NCBI RefSeq assembly: GCF_000298315.2 | Contig: NZ_AEYE02000014.1 | Span: forward strand, 1 to 64,000 | Length of the DNA stretch: 64,000 nucleotides | Source of the DNA: Rhizobium grahamii CCGE 502 | Lineage (GTDB): Bacteria > Pseudomonadota > Alphaproteobacteria > Rhizobiales > Rhizobiaceae | Reading direction: 5' to 3' | Shown: positions 44,561 through 53,590 of the stretch, piece by piece | How the letters are laid out: each line of letters starts with the position of its first letter | How positions within the stretch are numbered: position 1 is the first letter of the stretch | Notes under the pieces: model-generated | Database searches by the model: none | Told to the model about the DNA's origin: nothing | Seen by the model: the letters and a program-made list of their open reading frames with translations, nothing else | Position numbers and translations under genes: made by a program

Positions 44561-46657
44561 TTGCTGAACAAGGACTTGCACACGGCAGGCAAGGCAGGCG
44601 AGCATGACCGCCGCGACGACCAGACCCCGGGTAACCGGTTTCTTGGCCGCGTTGTTGCGTGTAGCGGGTCTCGTGCCACGATCGCTGCCGTCGCAGAAGC
44701 CGGCGGCACAGAGCTGGCCGAACTGTGGTCGGTCGGCAGGCTCATTTCGATCAGCGTTGGTCGAAACCGGGTGGTCGCCCTCGTCTACTCCATGAACACC
44801 GGCGGTCACAGCTGGGGCGAAGGAGAAGACAACTACTTTCAAATCGAAACCGAATTGCTTGGCGAAGTTCGCGTTGACGAGGATGGCCGCGAGCAATTCT
44901 CGACCGGCATTTCGCGCTACCCCTATCTCGGCGCCATCGCTCACCGCATTCGCTCGACAGATTTGATGCGCATCTATGACGCCGGCAGCGGAACAACGGC
45001 CGTGATCGGCAAGCTCACGCAAGACGAGAGCATTGATGCCGCCATCCATATTCCCTCGATGCTGTCCAAGCATTTTGCAATCGTTGGCTCGACCGGCGTC
45101 GGCAAATCGACAGCCGTGTCTCTGCTCTTGCACAAGGCGATAGAGGCTGACCCGAAGCTGCGCGTACTGATCCTCGACCCGCACAACGAGTTTGCGGCCG
45201 CCTTCCCTAAGCACTCGGTTGTCATCGATACGGACACACTCGACCTGCCGTTCTGGCTGATGAAACTGGAAGAGTTCGCAGAAGTGGTCTTCAGAGGCCG
45301 AACACCGATTCCGGAAGAAGTCGACATCCTGCGGGATTTGCTGCCGGAGGCAAAGCGCGCCTTCCGCGGCAGCGACAATTCGCTCGTCAGGCGCACAACG
45401 GAAAAGAGCTCGATTACGGCGGATACGCCGGTTCCCTATCGGATGGCCGATCTGCTGGCGCTGATCGACGAACGCATCGGCAGGCTCGAGGGACGCAGTG
45501 AAAAGCCTCTGCTCCGGTCGCTGAAGATGCGCGTTCTCGCTGCCATCAACGATCCGCGCTACCACTTCATGTTCTCCAGCAACACGATCAGCGACACGAT
45601 CATGGAGACGGTGGCGGAAATCTTCCGCATCCCCGGCGACAACAGGCCGATCTGCACCTTCCAGCTGTCCGGCATCCCTTCCGAGGTTGTGAACTCAGTC
45701 GCTTCGGTTCTTTGCCGCATGGCTTTTGAAATCGCATTGTGGAGCGACGGCGCCATCCACATGCTCGTCGTCTGCGAAGAAGCGCATCGTTACATTCCGT
45801 CGGATCCGAATCTCGGCTTCTTCCCGACAAGACAGGCAATCGCCCGCATCGCCAAGGAAGGCCGCAAATACGGCGTGTCGCTGGGGATCATCACCCAGCG
45901 TCCAGGCGAACTCGATCAGACGATCCTGTCGCAGTGCTCGACACTGTTTGCCATGCGCCTTGCCAATGATCGCGACCAGGAAATCATCCGTTCGGCGATT
46001 CCTAACTCGTCGATCTCGACGACCAGCTTCATTTCCTCGATCGGCAACGGCGAGGCGATTGCCTTCGGTGAAGCGATCAGCGTTCCAATGCGAATGCGCT
46101 TCTCGCGCGTTGAGGAGCGCTACTTGCCGAAGGCCAACGGTGCCAATGTGAAGGTCAGCGACGAGGATCCCGACAACGTCGATCTGCGGAAGATCGTAAC
46201 CCGCATGCGCGCCACCAGCGGCCCGGATATTTCCGCGTTCCAGCAAAGCTACGCCGCCGCAATGCCGCCCAGCGGTCCTTACGATGACGAAGACGACTAT
46301 GATAACGACTTCGACGGACCGGTAGCAGCACCCTCCGCCTATCCCTCAGCGCCATCGCCCAGTCATTCCCTGGCAACGCCACCGCTGGCGCCAATCGAAC
46401 CCTATCGTCGTGATATGTTGCCGGGATCAGGAACACCGCGCGAGCCCCTTGCCGCTCCACAGCGCCCACCTGTTGCAGCGCCGGAAACGTCTATCGATAG
46501 CCGCCTCGAGGCCCTGCGACGCGAAATACGCGGAGAATCGCAGCCGGGATCCGGCGAAGGCCCAACTGTCGGGGGAAGCATTCGCCGCGAACCCGGTATG
46601 TCCCTCCGGGATAGCATACTGAAAAAGCCGCTCAGCAGCCTCAACAACAAGGATTAG
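44561..46657 (+). CDS. HerA-like ATPase (DUF87 domain)
   Basis: A 698-residue ATPase of the HerA/FtsK superfamily. A beta-barrel HAS-type N-terminal domain (RFLGRVVACSGSRATIAAV, about residues 25-50) precedes the DUF87 core: Walker A AIVGSTGVGKSTAV near 175, LILDPHNEF, Walker B MLVVCEEAHRYIP near 400 and the sensor GIITQRPGELDQTILSQCST. The last 140 residues are Pro/Ser-rich and probably disordered. HerA proteins in archaea work with NurA nuclease at DNA ends; no NurA or SIR2-type partner is next door. TTG at 44561 follows AGGGAG (44548-44553). Confidence 0.85.
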   Translation: MLNKDLHTAGKAGEHDRRDDQTPGNRFLGRVVACSGSRATIAAVAEAGGTELAELWSVGRLISISVGRNRVVALVYSMNTGGHSWGEGEDNYFQIETELLGEVRVDEDGREQFSTGISRYPYLGAIAHRIRSTDLMRIYDAGSGTTAVIGKLTQDESIDAAIHIPSMLSKHFAIVGSTGVGKSTAVSLLLHKAIEADPKLRVLILDPHNEFAAAFPKHSVVIDTDTLDLPFWLMKLEEFAEVVFRGRTPIPEEVDILRDLLPEAKRAFRGSDNSLVRRTTEKSSITADTPVPYRMADLLALIDERIGRLEGRSEKPLLRSLKMRVLAAINDPRYHFMFSSNTISDTIMETVAEIFRIPGDNRPICTFQLSGIPSEVVNSVASVLCRMAFEIALWSDGAIHMLVVCEEAHRYIPSDPNLGFFPTRQAIARIAKEGRKYGVSLGIITQRPGELDQTILSQCSTLFAMRLANDRDQEIIRSAIPNSSISTTSFISSIGNGEAIAFGEAISVPMRMRFSRVEERYLPKANGANVKVSDEDPDNVDLRKIVTRMRATSGPDISAFQQSYAAAMPPSGPYDDEDDYDNDFDGPVAAPSAYPSAPSPSHSLATPPLAPIEPYRRDMLPGSGTPREPLAAPQRPPVAAPETSIDSRLEALRREIRGESQPGSGEGPTVGGSIRREPGMSLRDSILKKPLSSLNNKD

Positions 46658-46668
46658 CGAGCGCAGCG

Positions 46669-47562
46669 CTACCGCAAGCGCTCCCAGCTTTCGTCCATCT
46701 GGTTGCGAAACCAGGTCATCTGCCGCTTGGCATATTGCCGCGTTGCAGCAGCGCCCCGCTCCAAAACCTCGTCGCGGGTAAGCTCGCCCTTCAACATCGC
46801 CGCAATCTGCGAAACGCCTATCGCTTTCATCACTGGCAAATCAGGTGGCAACGAAAGCGAAAGCAGCGCCTTCACCTCGTCCTCAGCCCCCTGCTCCAGC
46901 ATCTTTTCAAATCGCCCGTTGATCCGCTGGTGAAGGACGGCGCGCTCCGGTTCGACCACGATCTTGCGAGCCGCCGACGGGTCGATGATCACCGGTCCCG
47001 CTTGCGCCTGAAAATCGATGATCGAGCGGCCAGTCGCCTCGACAACCTCGAGCGCCCTCACGATCCGCTGCCCATCCTGCGGACGAAGACCTTCGGCGAC
47101 AGCAGGGTCGCGTTCCTGCAGGTGCCGATAGAGTTCGTCGGGCCCCTCATCCTGCAAGCGTGAACGAAGGCTGTTGCGCACGTCCTGCGGTATCGCAGGC
47201 ATGTCGGAAAGGCCGCCCGTCAACGCTTTGAAATAGAGGCCCGTTCCGCCAACAAAAATCGGTTTGCGCCCATCGGCGCGGAGGCGCTGCAGCAGATCAG
47301 TAACGTCGCGCAGCCACGCCCCCGTCGAATAGGCACGACTCGCGGGGACGTGACCGTAGAGGTAATGGGGAATACCCTGCATATCGTCTTCAGATGGCCG
47401 CGCGGTCAACACGCGCAGCGTGTCGTAGACCTGCATGCTGTCTGCGTTGACGACGACGCCACCGTGCTCTTTTGCCAATTCGACCGCGAGCGCGGACTTG
47501 CCGCTGGCGGTCGGCCCGGTTATCAGGATCGCGTCCAATGCGCTCAGAAGGTTTTCCATCAT
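46669..47562 (-). CDS. miaA: tRNA dimethylallyltransferase
   Basis: A 297-residue enzyme adding a dimethylallyl group to A37 of tRNAs that read UNN codons. The P-loop is AILITGPTASGKSALAVELA near the N-terminus, then VVNADSMQVYDTLRVLTARP, LYGHVPASRAYSTGAWLRD and VGGTGLYFKALTGGL, and the C-terminal RQYAKRQMTWFRNQ. The ATG at 47560-47562 overlaps the serB ATG on the other strand by two bases, so the two genes are head to head with no intergenic DNA. It converges with the HerA-like gene with an 11-base gap. Confidence 0.95.
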   Translation of the reverse strand: MMENLLSALDAILITGPTASGKSALAVELAKEHGGVVVNADSMQVYDTLRVLTARPSEDDMQGIPHYLYGHVPASRAYSTGAWLRDVTDLLQRLRADGRKPIFVGGTGLYFKALTGGLSDMPAIPQDVRNSLRSRLQDEGPDELYRHLQERDPAVAEGLRPQDGQRIVRALEVVEATGRSIIDFQAQAGPVIIDPSAARKIVVEPERAVLHQRINGRFEKMLEQGAEDEVKALLSLSLPPDLPVMKAIGVSQIAAMLKGELTRDEVLERGAAATRQYAKRQMTWFRNQMDESWERLR

Positions 47563-48451
47563 GGCCCTCGTTGCCACGCTTGTTGCCAATCCGTCAAATC
47601 CTGTTCTCACGCAGTCGATTGCCGAGCAGGCGGCCGATGCCGTGAAAGCTTCCGGTCTCTACTGGCTGGCTGACGGAATTGCCTGCGATATCGCACTGAG
47701 GGATGGGGCCGACGTCGAAGCCGCTCGGGCCAACATCCTCGCCGTCATCGGCAGCGCTGCGATCGACCTTGTCATCCAGGATGCCGAGACACGCCGCAAG
47801 AGACTTCTGATCGCCGATATGGACTCAACCATGATTGGCCAGGAATGCATCGACGAACTCGCTGCCGAAGTGGGGTTGAAGGAGAAGGTCGCCGCGATCA
47901 CTGCTCGCGCCATGAATGGCGAGATCGCTTTCGAGCCAGCCCTCCGTGAGCGCGTTGCGCTCTTGAAAGGGCTACCGATCGGCGTCGTCGACGACGTCAT
48001 TTCCAGACGAATCACGCTCACTCCGGGTGGCCGGGAACTGATCGCCACCATGAAGTCCAAGGGGCACTACACAGCGCTGGTTTCCGGGGGCTTTACCGTC
48101 TTCACCGGCCCCATCGCAAAGACGCTCGGCTTCGACGAGAACCACGCGAATGTTCTGCTGGAAGAGGCTGGTGTTCTTTCCGGCTTCGTCTCTGAACCGA
48201 TCCTCGGCAAGCAGGCCAAGGTCGATGCGCTGAATGATATTTCCGAAAGGCTCGGTATTTCTCCCGACGACGCCATTGCCGTTGGAGACGGCGCAAACGA
48301 CCTCGGCATGCTTCAATTGGCTGGATCCGGCGTCGCTTTGCACGCCAAACCGACCGTTGCAGCACAGGCGAAGATACAGATCAATCACGGCGATCTCAGC
48401 GCCCTGCTCTATATCCAGGGCTACCGCAAGACCGATTTCGTAGTGCCATGA
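47561..48451 (+). CDS. serB: Phosphoserine phosphatase
   Basis: A 296-residue HAD phosphatase, last step of serine synthesis. The nucleophile motif is LLIADMDSTMIGQECIDELA near residue 90, motif II TALVSGGFTVF near 170, and motif III/IV AVGDGANDLGMLQLAGSGVA near 245. The N-terminal 80 residues are the regulatory part typical of alphaproteobacterial SerB. ATG 47561 has AGAAGG upstream inside the miaA coding region. It overlaps a GNAT gene by four bases at its end. Confidence 0.94.
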   Translation: MALVATLVANPSNPVLTQSIAEQAADAVKASGLYWLADGIACDIALRDGADVEAARANILAVIGSAAIDLVIQDAETRRKRLLIADMDSTMIGQECIDELAAEVGLKEKVAAITARAMNGEIAFEPALRERVALLKGLPIGVVDDVISRRITLTPGGRELIATMKSKGHYTALVSGGFTVFTGPIAKTLGFDENHANVLLEEAGVLSGFVSEPILGKQAKVDALNDISERLGISPDDAIAVGDGANDLGMLQLAGSGVALHAKPTVAAQAKIQINHGDLSALLYIQGYRKTDFVVP

Positions 48452-48957
48452 TGGTAATCCTAGCGACCGATCGCCTGCTTTTGCGCAACTGGACCGATGA
48501 CGATCGGCCGCTGTTCCACGAGATCAACTCCGATCCGGAGGTGATGGAATTTTTCGCCTTCCGTCGCGACCGAGTTGAAGCGGATTTGATGCTCGACACT
48601 ATCCGCGACAGTATCGCCAAGACCGGACTTGGCTTCTATGCGATAGCCCTGAAGGAAACCGATGAGCCGATCGGTTTCTGCGGCCTCTGGAGACCCAAAC
48701 TCGAACCGTTTCTGCCGGCAGGTACCATCGAGGTCGGCTGGCGTCTCGCGAAACGATACTGGGGCAACGGATATGCGACAGAAGCGGGAATGGCCGCACT
48801 GCGCCATGGCTTCACAGAGTTCGACCCGAGCGAAATCGTTTCGTTTGCGGTAACCGACAACCATCGTTCGACCGCTGTCATGCAGCGGCTTGGCTTGCAT
48901 CATGAACCTGATCGCGATTTCGACCACCCTGCATTCCGGACACGCATCCGCATCTGA
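48448..48957 (+). CDS. GNAT family N-acetyltransferase (RimJ/RimL-like)
   Basis: A 169-residue acetyltransferase of the RimJ/RimL branch. It starts ILATDRLLLRNWTDDDRPLF, has WRPKLEPFLPAGTIEVGWRL and the acetyl-CoA motif AKRYWGNGYATEAGMAALR (near residue 105), ending ALVER-like HRSTAVMQRLGL. Substrate unknown. Its ATG overlaps the serB stop codon, so it is co-translated with serB. Confidence 0.9.
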   Translation: MMVILATDRLLLRNWTDDDRPLFHEINSDPEVMEFFAFRRDRVEADLMLDTIRDSIAKTGLGFYAIALKETDEPIGFCGLWRPKLEPFLPAGTIEVGWRLAKRYWGNGYATEAGMAALRHGFTEFDPSEIVSFAVTDNHRSTAVMQRLGLHHEPDRDFDHPAFRTRIRI

Positions 48958-49107
48958 AACGCCACGTTCTTTACACGATCAGCCGTCAGCAATGGGAACG
49001 CGGGATCCGCTAGCGCCAAATATCAGCGCACGGCACCATGAGCACATGGTACCGCTTACCATCGTCCATTTGACGCTTCTTGAAGGGATGAGCGAGCCCT
49101 CGTCTCG

Positions 49108-50703
49108 CTACTCCATCGGCACAGCTACGAAGCGCAAGTCGCCGTTTGCCGACGCGATCATCATCTGCGCGTTCCGCCGGCCTTCCTGCTTTAGCGACTG
49201 CACCTTCGCGGCGACGGCCTCGGGCGAGCGCATAAACTCCTGCGCCACCTCAACGATCACGTCACCCGGCTTCAATCCCTTTTCCGCCGCCAAAGAGCCG
49301 GCTGCGACCTCAGCGACAAGCACGCCGTCGACGCTTTCAGCGATACCGAAGGTTTTCCGGGTCTCCGCGCTTAGCTCAGACAGCGACAGGCCGAGTACAT
49401 TCTTCGGATTCGCTGCATCGGGTGCAGCCTGATCCGTCTTGCCCTTGCCATCCGGCATGGGCTGGCTCTGCTGGTCATCCGGCTCGTCCATATCCTGGTT
49501 TTCATCAGGATCCGGATTGATGACACCGCCCTTGTTGTTGGCGTCGGCATCGTTCGAGGCGGCCTGATCGCTATCCTCGAGGCGGCCGAGCTTCACCTTC
49601 ACGGTCTGCTCCTTGCCGTCACGAAGCACGACAACGTCGACTTCCTTGCCCACTGGGCTTTCCGCCACCACGCGTGGCAAATCACGCATCTCGTTAACAG
49701 GCTTGCCGTCGAACTTGAGGATGACGTCGCCAGCCTTGATCGAACCATCATCAACGGGACCACCCTTGATGACCCCCGCCACCAGCGCACCCTTGGCGCT
49801 CGATAGGCCGAGGCTGTCAGCAACATCGTCGGTAACCGGCTGAATGCGCACACCGAGCCAGCCGCGGCGCGTTTCGCCAAACTCGCGCAGCTGCTCGACG
49901 ACGCCTGCAGCCAATTCCGACGGCACCGAGAAACCGATACCGATCGATCCGCCGCTCGGCGAAATGATCGCCGTGTTGATGCCAATAACCTCGCCCTTCA
50001 TGTTGAAGAGCGGGCCGCCGGAATTGCCCTTGTTGATGGCCGCATCCGTCTGGATGAAGTTGTCATAGGGTCCGGCGTTGATGTTGCGACCGCGTCCCGA
50101 AATGATGCCGACAGTCACCGACCCGCCGAAGCCGAACGGATTGCCGATCGCCATGACCCAGTCACCGATGCGCATTCCGCTGGAATCGCCGAACTTGACG
50201 GCCGTCAGCGGTGTCTTTGGCTCAACCTTCAGCACCGAAAGATCGGTCTTGGTATCGGTGCCGATCAGCTTCGCCTTCAGCTTCGTGCCATCGGCGAAAT
50301 TGACTTCGATATCGTCAGCCCCTTCAATGACGTGGTTGTTCGTGACGATGTAGCCCTGCGGGTCGATCACAAAGCCGGAACCCAACGAATTGACGTTGTG
50401 GTTGCCGCCCTTGTTACCCTTCTGCTTATTGAAAAAGTCGTTGAAGAATTCCTGGAAGGGCGAACCGTCGGGCGCGCGCGGCGCCGGGCCAACACCCTCG
50501 TCATCCTTGACATTCTGCGACGTCGAAATGTTTACAACGGCATTGAGGAGCCCTTCGGCGAGATCGGCAACGGACGCCGGACCGTTCATCGGCGGGGTGC
50601 CCTGTGCCTGCACCGAGCCGGTGAAACCAACATTTGCCAGAAGTGCGGCGCCGGCCAGGAGAGCGAGCGATCGTCTGAAGGTCGGGCGGGTCGTCGGGGC
50701 CAT
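49108..50703 (-). CDS. degP: Do/DegP-type periplasmic serine protease
   Basis: A 531-residue periplasmic protease/chaperone. The signal peptide covers about residues 1-33 (ending SVQAQ). The catalytic triad is visible: His in IVTNNHVIEG (near 122), Asp in TDLSVLKV (near 150) and Ser in NKGNSGGPLFN (near 228). Two PDZ domains follow, separated by an acidic, Gln/Asp/Asn-rich linker (about residues 390-440). The start at 50701-50703 is preceded by GAGGA. It is last in the row thyA-folA-hflK-hflC-degP; a terminator between hflC and degP suggests its own promoter. Confidence 0.94.
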   Translation of the reverse strand: MAPTTRPTFRRSLALLAGAALLANVGFTGSVQAQGTPPMNGPASVADLAEGLLNAVVNISTSQNVKDDEGVGPAPRAPDGSPFQEFFNDFFNKQKGNKGGNHNVNSLGSGFVIDPQGYIVTNNHVIEGADDIEVNFADGTKLKAKLIGTDTKTDLSVLKVEPKTPLTAVKFGDSSGMRIGDWVMAIGNPFGFGGSVTVGIISGRGRNINAGPYDNFIQTDAAINKGNSGGPLFNMKGEVIGINTAIISPSGGSIGIGFSVPSELAAGVVEQLREFGETRRGWLGVRIQPVTDDVADSLGLSSAKGALVAGVIKGGPVDDGSIKAGDVILKFDGKPVNEMRDLPRVVAESPVGKEVDVVVLRDGKEQTVKVKLGRLEDSDQAASNDADANNKGGVINPDPDENQDMDEPDDQQSQPMPDGKGKTDQAAPDAANPKNVLGLSLSELSAETRKTFGIAESVDGVLVAEVAAGSLAAEKGLKPGDVIVEVAQEFMRSPEAVAAKVQSLKQEGRRNAQMMIASANGDLRFVAVPME

Positions 50704-50835
50704 CAAGCATCCTCATTTCAAATAAAACGCACTCTGAGCACCAGCATAAGGCGGAATGATGGAGGGTGAAATCACCTTTTCGCGAAATCCCGTGCAATCC
50801 TGTTCACTGCGCTCGCAGCTCTGGTGCCGCAACGC

Positions 50836-50862
50836 AAAAAGGCCGGCAGACTAGCCGGCCTT
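50836..50862 (-). terminator. Intrinsic terminator of hflC
   Basis: AAGGCCGGC (50839-50847) and GCCGGCCTT (50854-50862) form the stem. On the minus strand it ends in TTTTTGCG; on the plus strand a T-run also follows shortly, so it may work both ways. Confidence 0.85.
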
Positions 50863-50895
50863 CGCGTTTTTTTGTCCGGCGCCGCAACGCGGCGA

Positions 50896-51822
50896 TCAGT
50901 TGGTCGGCGCTGTCGGCATTGCCGGCGCTGCGTTTCGCGGCGCGCCGCTTGCGTCGTTGAAGAAACGGAAGAACTGCGAGTTCGGCGAGATCACCAACGT
51001 CGTGTCTTGCGAGGTCAGAGCCGTCGAATAAGCGGCCATCGAACGATAGAACTCGAAGAACGCAGGATCCTTACTGAATGCATCCGCAAACAAGCGGTTG
51101 CGCTCGGCGTCGCCCTGACCGCGCAGGACTTCAGAATCGCGTTGCGCTTCGGCGGTGATTTCGACCACCTGCCTGTCTGCGATAGCCCGGCGGCGTTGGC
51201 CCTCTTCCGTACCCTGCGCACGCAGGAGTTCAGCTTCGGCAAGACGCTCGGCGCGCATCCGGTCGTAGGTCTTCGGCGCGACTTCGCGCGTCAGATCCGT
51301 ACGACGGATGCGGACGTCCTGAATGTTGAGACCAAGATCTTCGGCATCGCGATGCAAGTCGTCGCGAACCTCGAGCATCATTGCCACACGCTCTTCAGAC
51401 AGTGCGGCATCGAAGTCGCGCAGGCCGTAGACACGCCGAAGCGAAGAATCGAGTTGCGTGCGAAGGCGTGCTTCCGCTGCCTCGCGATCGCCCGAGACCG
51501 TTTCACGGAACTTGCGGACATCCCTGATGTCATAGACCACGAAGGCATCAACATCGAAGGTCGCGCCGCCACGAACCTGAACACGAATGTTGTCGAGGTC
51601 GAAGCGCAGTGCCTGCCGTTCCACGATCTGGACGCGGTCGGCATCCATGAAGGCAAACGGCAGCTTGAAGTAGATACCCGGCTCGGTCTTCACCGACTGG
51701 ATCTGACCGAAGCGGACAACAATCGCCTGCTCACGCGCATTCACGACGAAGACCGACGAGTAGAGCGCAATCAAGACGACGGCGATAAGGCCGAGAATGA
51801 GGGGAAGCCTGTTCGATGTCAT
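50896..51822 (-). CDS. hflC: HflC, protease modulator
   Basis: A 308-residue SPFH (stomatin/prohibitin) protein. One N-terminal membrane helix (LPLILGLIAVVLIALYSSVF) is followed by the SPFH domain with VNAREQAIVVRFGQIQ and RRVYGLRDFDAALSEERVAM, and a coiled coil with ALTSQDTTLVISPNSQFFRF near the end. With HflK it forms a large membrane complex that restrains FtsH. It lies three bases after hflK. Confidence 0.95.
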   Translation of the reverse strand: MTSNRLPLILGLIAVVLIALYSSVFVVNAREQAIVVRFGQIQSVKTEPGIYFKLPFAFMDADRVQIVERQALRFDLDNIRVQVRGGATFDVDAFVVYDIRDVRKFRETVSGDREAAEARLRTQLDSSLRRVYGLRDFDAALSEERVAMMLEVRDDLHRDAEDLGLNIQDVRIRRTDLTREVAPKTYDRMRAERLAEAELLRAQGTEEGQRRRAIADRQVVEITAEAQRDSEVLRGQGDAERNRLFADAFSKDPAFFEFYRSMAAYSTALTSQDTTLVISPNSQFFRFFNDASGAPRNAAPAMPTAPTN

Positions 51823-51825
51823 GGC

Positions 51826-52911
51826 TCAACCTCCCTGCTGCGCCGGTTTGCCGATCTCATTGAGCGGCAAGTAAGGCACAACCCCTTGCTTCTCGTCGAT
51901 CACGACCTTCTTGGAATTCTTCAGAACCTGCTCCATCGTTTCAAGGAAGAGACGCGTACGAGTGACCTCGGGCGCCTTCGCATATTGTTCGTTGATGAAC
52001 GAGAAGCGCTGAGCCTCACCTTCGGCTTCCTTGACGACGCGGTTCTTGTAGGCCGCTGCCGCTTCGCGAATCTGGGCGGCGTCACCGCGTGCCTGACCGA
52101 GCTTCTGGTTGGCGTACTGATTGGCCTCTTCGACCAATCGCTGCTTGTCCTGGTCGGCCCGCTGCACTTCTTCGAAGGCATCGGCAACTTCACGTGGCGG
52201 CGCTACGTCCTGAATCGTCACGGCGCCGATGGAAATACCAGCCCTGTAGCGATCCATGGTTCCCTGGACGATGTTGGCGACTTCCGTTTCAATCGGCTGA
52301 CGATTGTCGCGGAAGGCATCCTGGGCCGGACGGCGACCGACAACTTCGCGCATGGCGCTTTCGGCGACCTGCTGCAGCGTCTCAGCCGGGTTCTCGACGT
52401 TGAAAAGGTAGGCCTTGGGATCGCTGACCGTGAAGAAGACTGAAAACTGAACGTTCAGGATGTTCTGGTCACCGGAAAGCATCAGCCCGCTCGACGAGGA
52501 TGTCGACGTCGACGCCGCACCGATATTCTGCTGCTGCATCGTCACCTTGACGATCTCGACGGTCTCCATCGGCCACAGGTGGAAATGCAGGCCCGGAGTG
52601 GAAACTTCTTCCTTGGGATTGCCGAAACGCAGTTCGACGCCGCGCTCGTCCGGCTGGACGATATAGATGCACTGGAAGAGCCAGAACACCACCAAAATCG
52701 CCGCGACGATGACAAGCACGCCGCCGTTGAACCCGCCAGGCACAATGTTGCGCAGCTGATCCTGACCGCGCCGGATAATATCCTCAAGATCAGGCGGCCC
52801 GCCCTTGCCGCCACCGCGCGGGCGATTGGGCCCTTGCCCCCATGGTCCCTGATTGTTACCGCCGCCGCCGCCCCAAGGGCCGCCGCCGCCATTCTGATTG
52901 CTCCAGGGCAT
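51826..52911 (-). CDS. hflK: HflK, protease modulator
   Basis: A 361-residue SPFH membrane protein. The cytosolic start is Gly/Pro/Asn-rich (GGGGPWGGGGGNNQGPWGQG), the membrane helix is VLVIVAAILVVFWLFQCIYI (about residues 65-85), followed by VQPDERGVELRFG and an SPFH domain. It partners with HflC encoded downstream. The ATG at 52909-52911 follows AGAGG. No strong promoter was recognised in the 151-bp space upstream of it; co-transcription with thyA-folA is possible. Confidence 0.95.
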   Translation of the reverse strand: MPWSNQNGGGGPWGGGGGNNQGPWGQGPNRPRGGGKGGPPDLEDIIRRGQDQLRNIVPGGFNGGVLVIVAAILVVFWLFQCIYIVQPDERGVELRFGNPKEEVSTPGLHFHLWPMETVEIVKVTMQQQNIGAASTSTSSSSGLMLSGDQNILNVQFSVFFTVSDPKAYLFNVENPAETLQQVAESAMREVVGRRPAQDAFRDNRQPIETEVANIVQGTMDRYRAGISIGAVTIQDVAPPREVADAFEEVQRADQDKQRLVEEANQYANQKLGQARGDAAQIREAAAAYKNRVVKEAEGEAQRFSFINEQYAKAPEVTRTRLFLETMEQVLKNSKKVVIDEKQGVVPYLPLNEIGKPAQQGG

Positions 52912-53062
52912 CAAAACCTCTTATTCGTTGAACTCCGATCGCCTAACCCACGGGGGCGGCGGATAGCTGCGATCGTGACCGTTATAGGTATCGCCGCATC
53001 TGCTTTCAACGCAGCATGAGGAACTTGACGATATTTATTGGAAAATAGTTGGTTTTCAGCGG

Positions 53063-53578
53063 TTAGCGCCGGTCATAGACCACGAATTTCGTGGGATAGC
53101 TATCCTTGTCGCCTGCAGGCACGTCGATCGTCTCCGTCGCCCTCCAGAGCGCTGAGTCAATCGCCGGAAACGACGTATCGCCTTCGACCGCGGTTTCGAC
53201 ATGCGTCACGCACAGCCGGTCGGCGAGATCGATGGCCTGCTCATAGATCTGCCCACCACCGATGATGCAGATTTCGCTCTCACCATTTTGCTTGGCAAGG
53301 TGCTCTGCAAGGCTGATGGCCTCGGTCAGCGAATGAGCCATATGCACGTCCGGATTCGCTACCGCGGCAGACTGCCGGGAAATCATGATGTTTGGTCGCC
53401 CGGGCAGCGGCTTACCAATGGAGTCATAGGTCTTGCGCCCCATGACAACAGGCTTGCCCAGTGTCAGCGCCTTGAAGCGCTTGAGATCGGTGGAGAGCCG
53501 CCATGGCATGTCACCATCCCGCCCGATGATGCCGTTCTCGGAAACGGCGACCACGATCGTCTTGCAAATGTCAGACAT
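53063..53578 (-). CDS. folA: Dihydrofolate reductase
   Basis: A 171-residue DHFR. It shows the family start VVAVSENGIIGRDGDMPWRL with D28-type acidic residue in LSTDLKRFK, VVMGRKTYDSIG, RPNIMISRQ and CIIGGGQIYEQAI. It reduces dihydrofolate for one-carbon metabolism. It lies 12 bases after thyA, forming the usual thyA-folA pair. Confidence 0.95.
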   Translation of the reverse strand: MSDICKTIVVAVSENGIIGRDGDMPWRLSTDLKRFKALTLGKPVVMGRKTYDSIGKPLPGRPNIMISRQSAAVANPDVHMAHSLTEAISLAEHLAKQNGESEICIIGGGQIYEQAIDLADRLCVTHVETAVEGDTSFPAIDSALWRATETIDVPAGDKDSYPTKFVVYDRR

Positions 53579-53590
53579 CGACGTCTCCGA

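Noticed and set aside
44465-45565. 366-residue frame antisense to the HerA-like gene
   Set aside because: No domain seen and the HerA motifs on the other strand are complete.
49035-49050. ACCATG-AGCA-CATGGT inverted repeat between the GNAT and degP genes
   Set aside because: Short stem without T-run and not in a position clearly tied to either gene; could be chance.
50824-52443. 539-residue open frame antisense to hflC and hflK
   Set aside because: The opposite strand encodes HflC and HflK with full family motifs; the antisense frame has no recognisable domain and reflects codon bias in GC-rich DNA.
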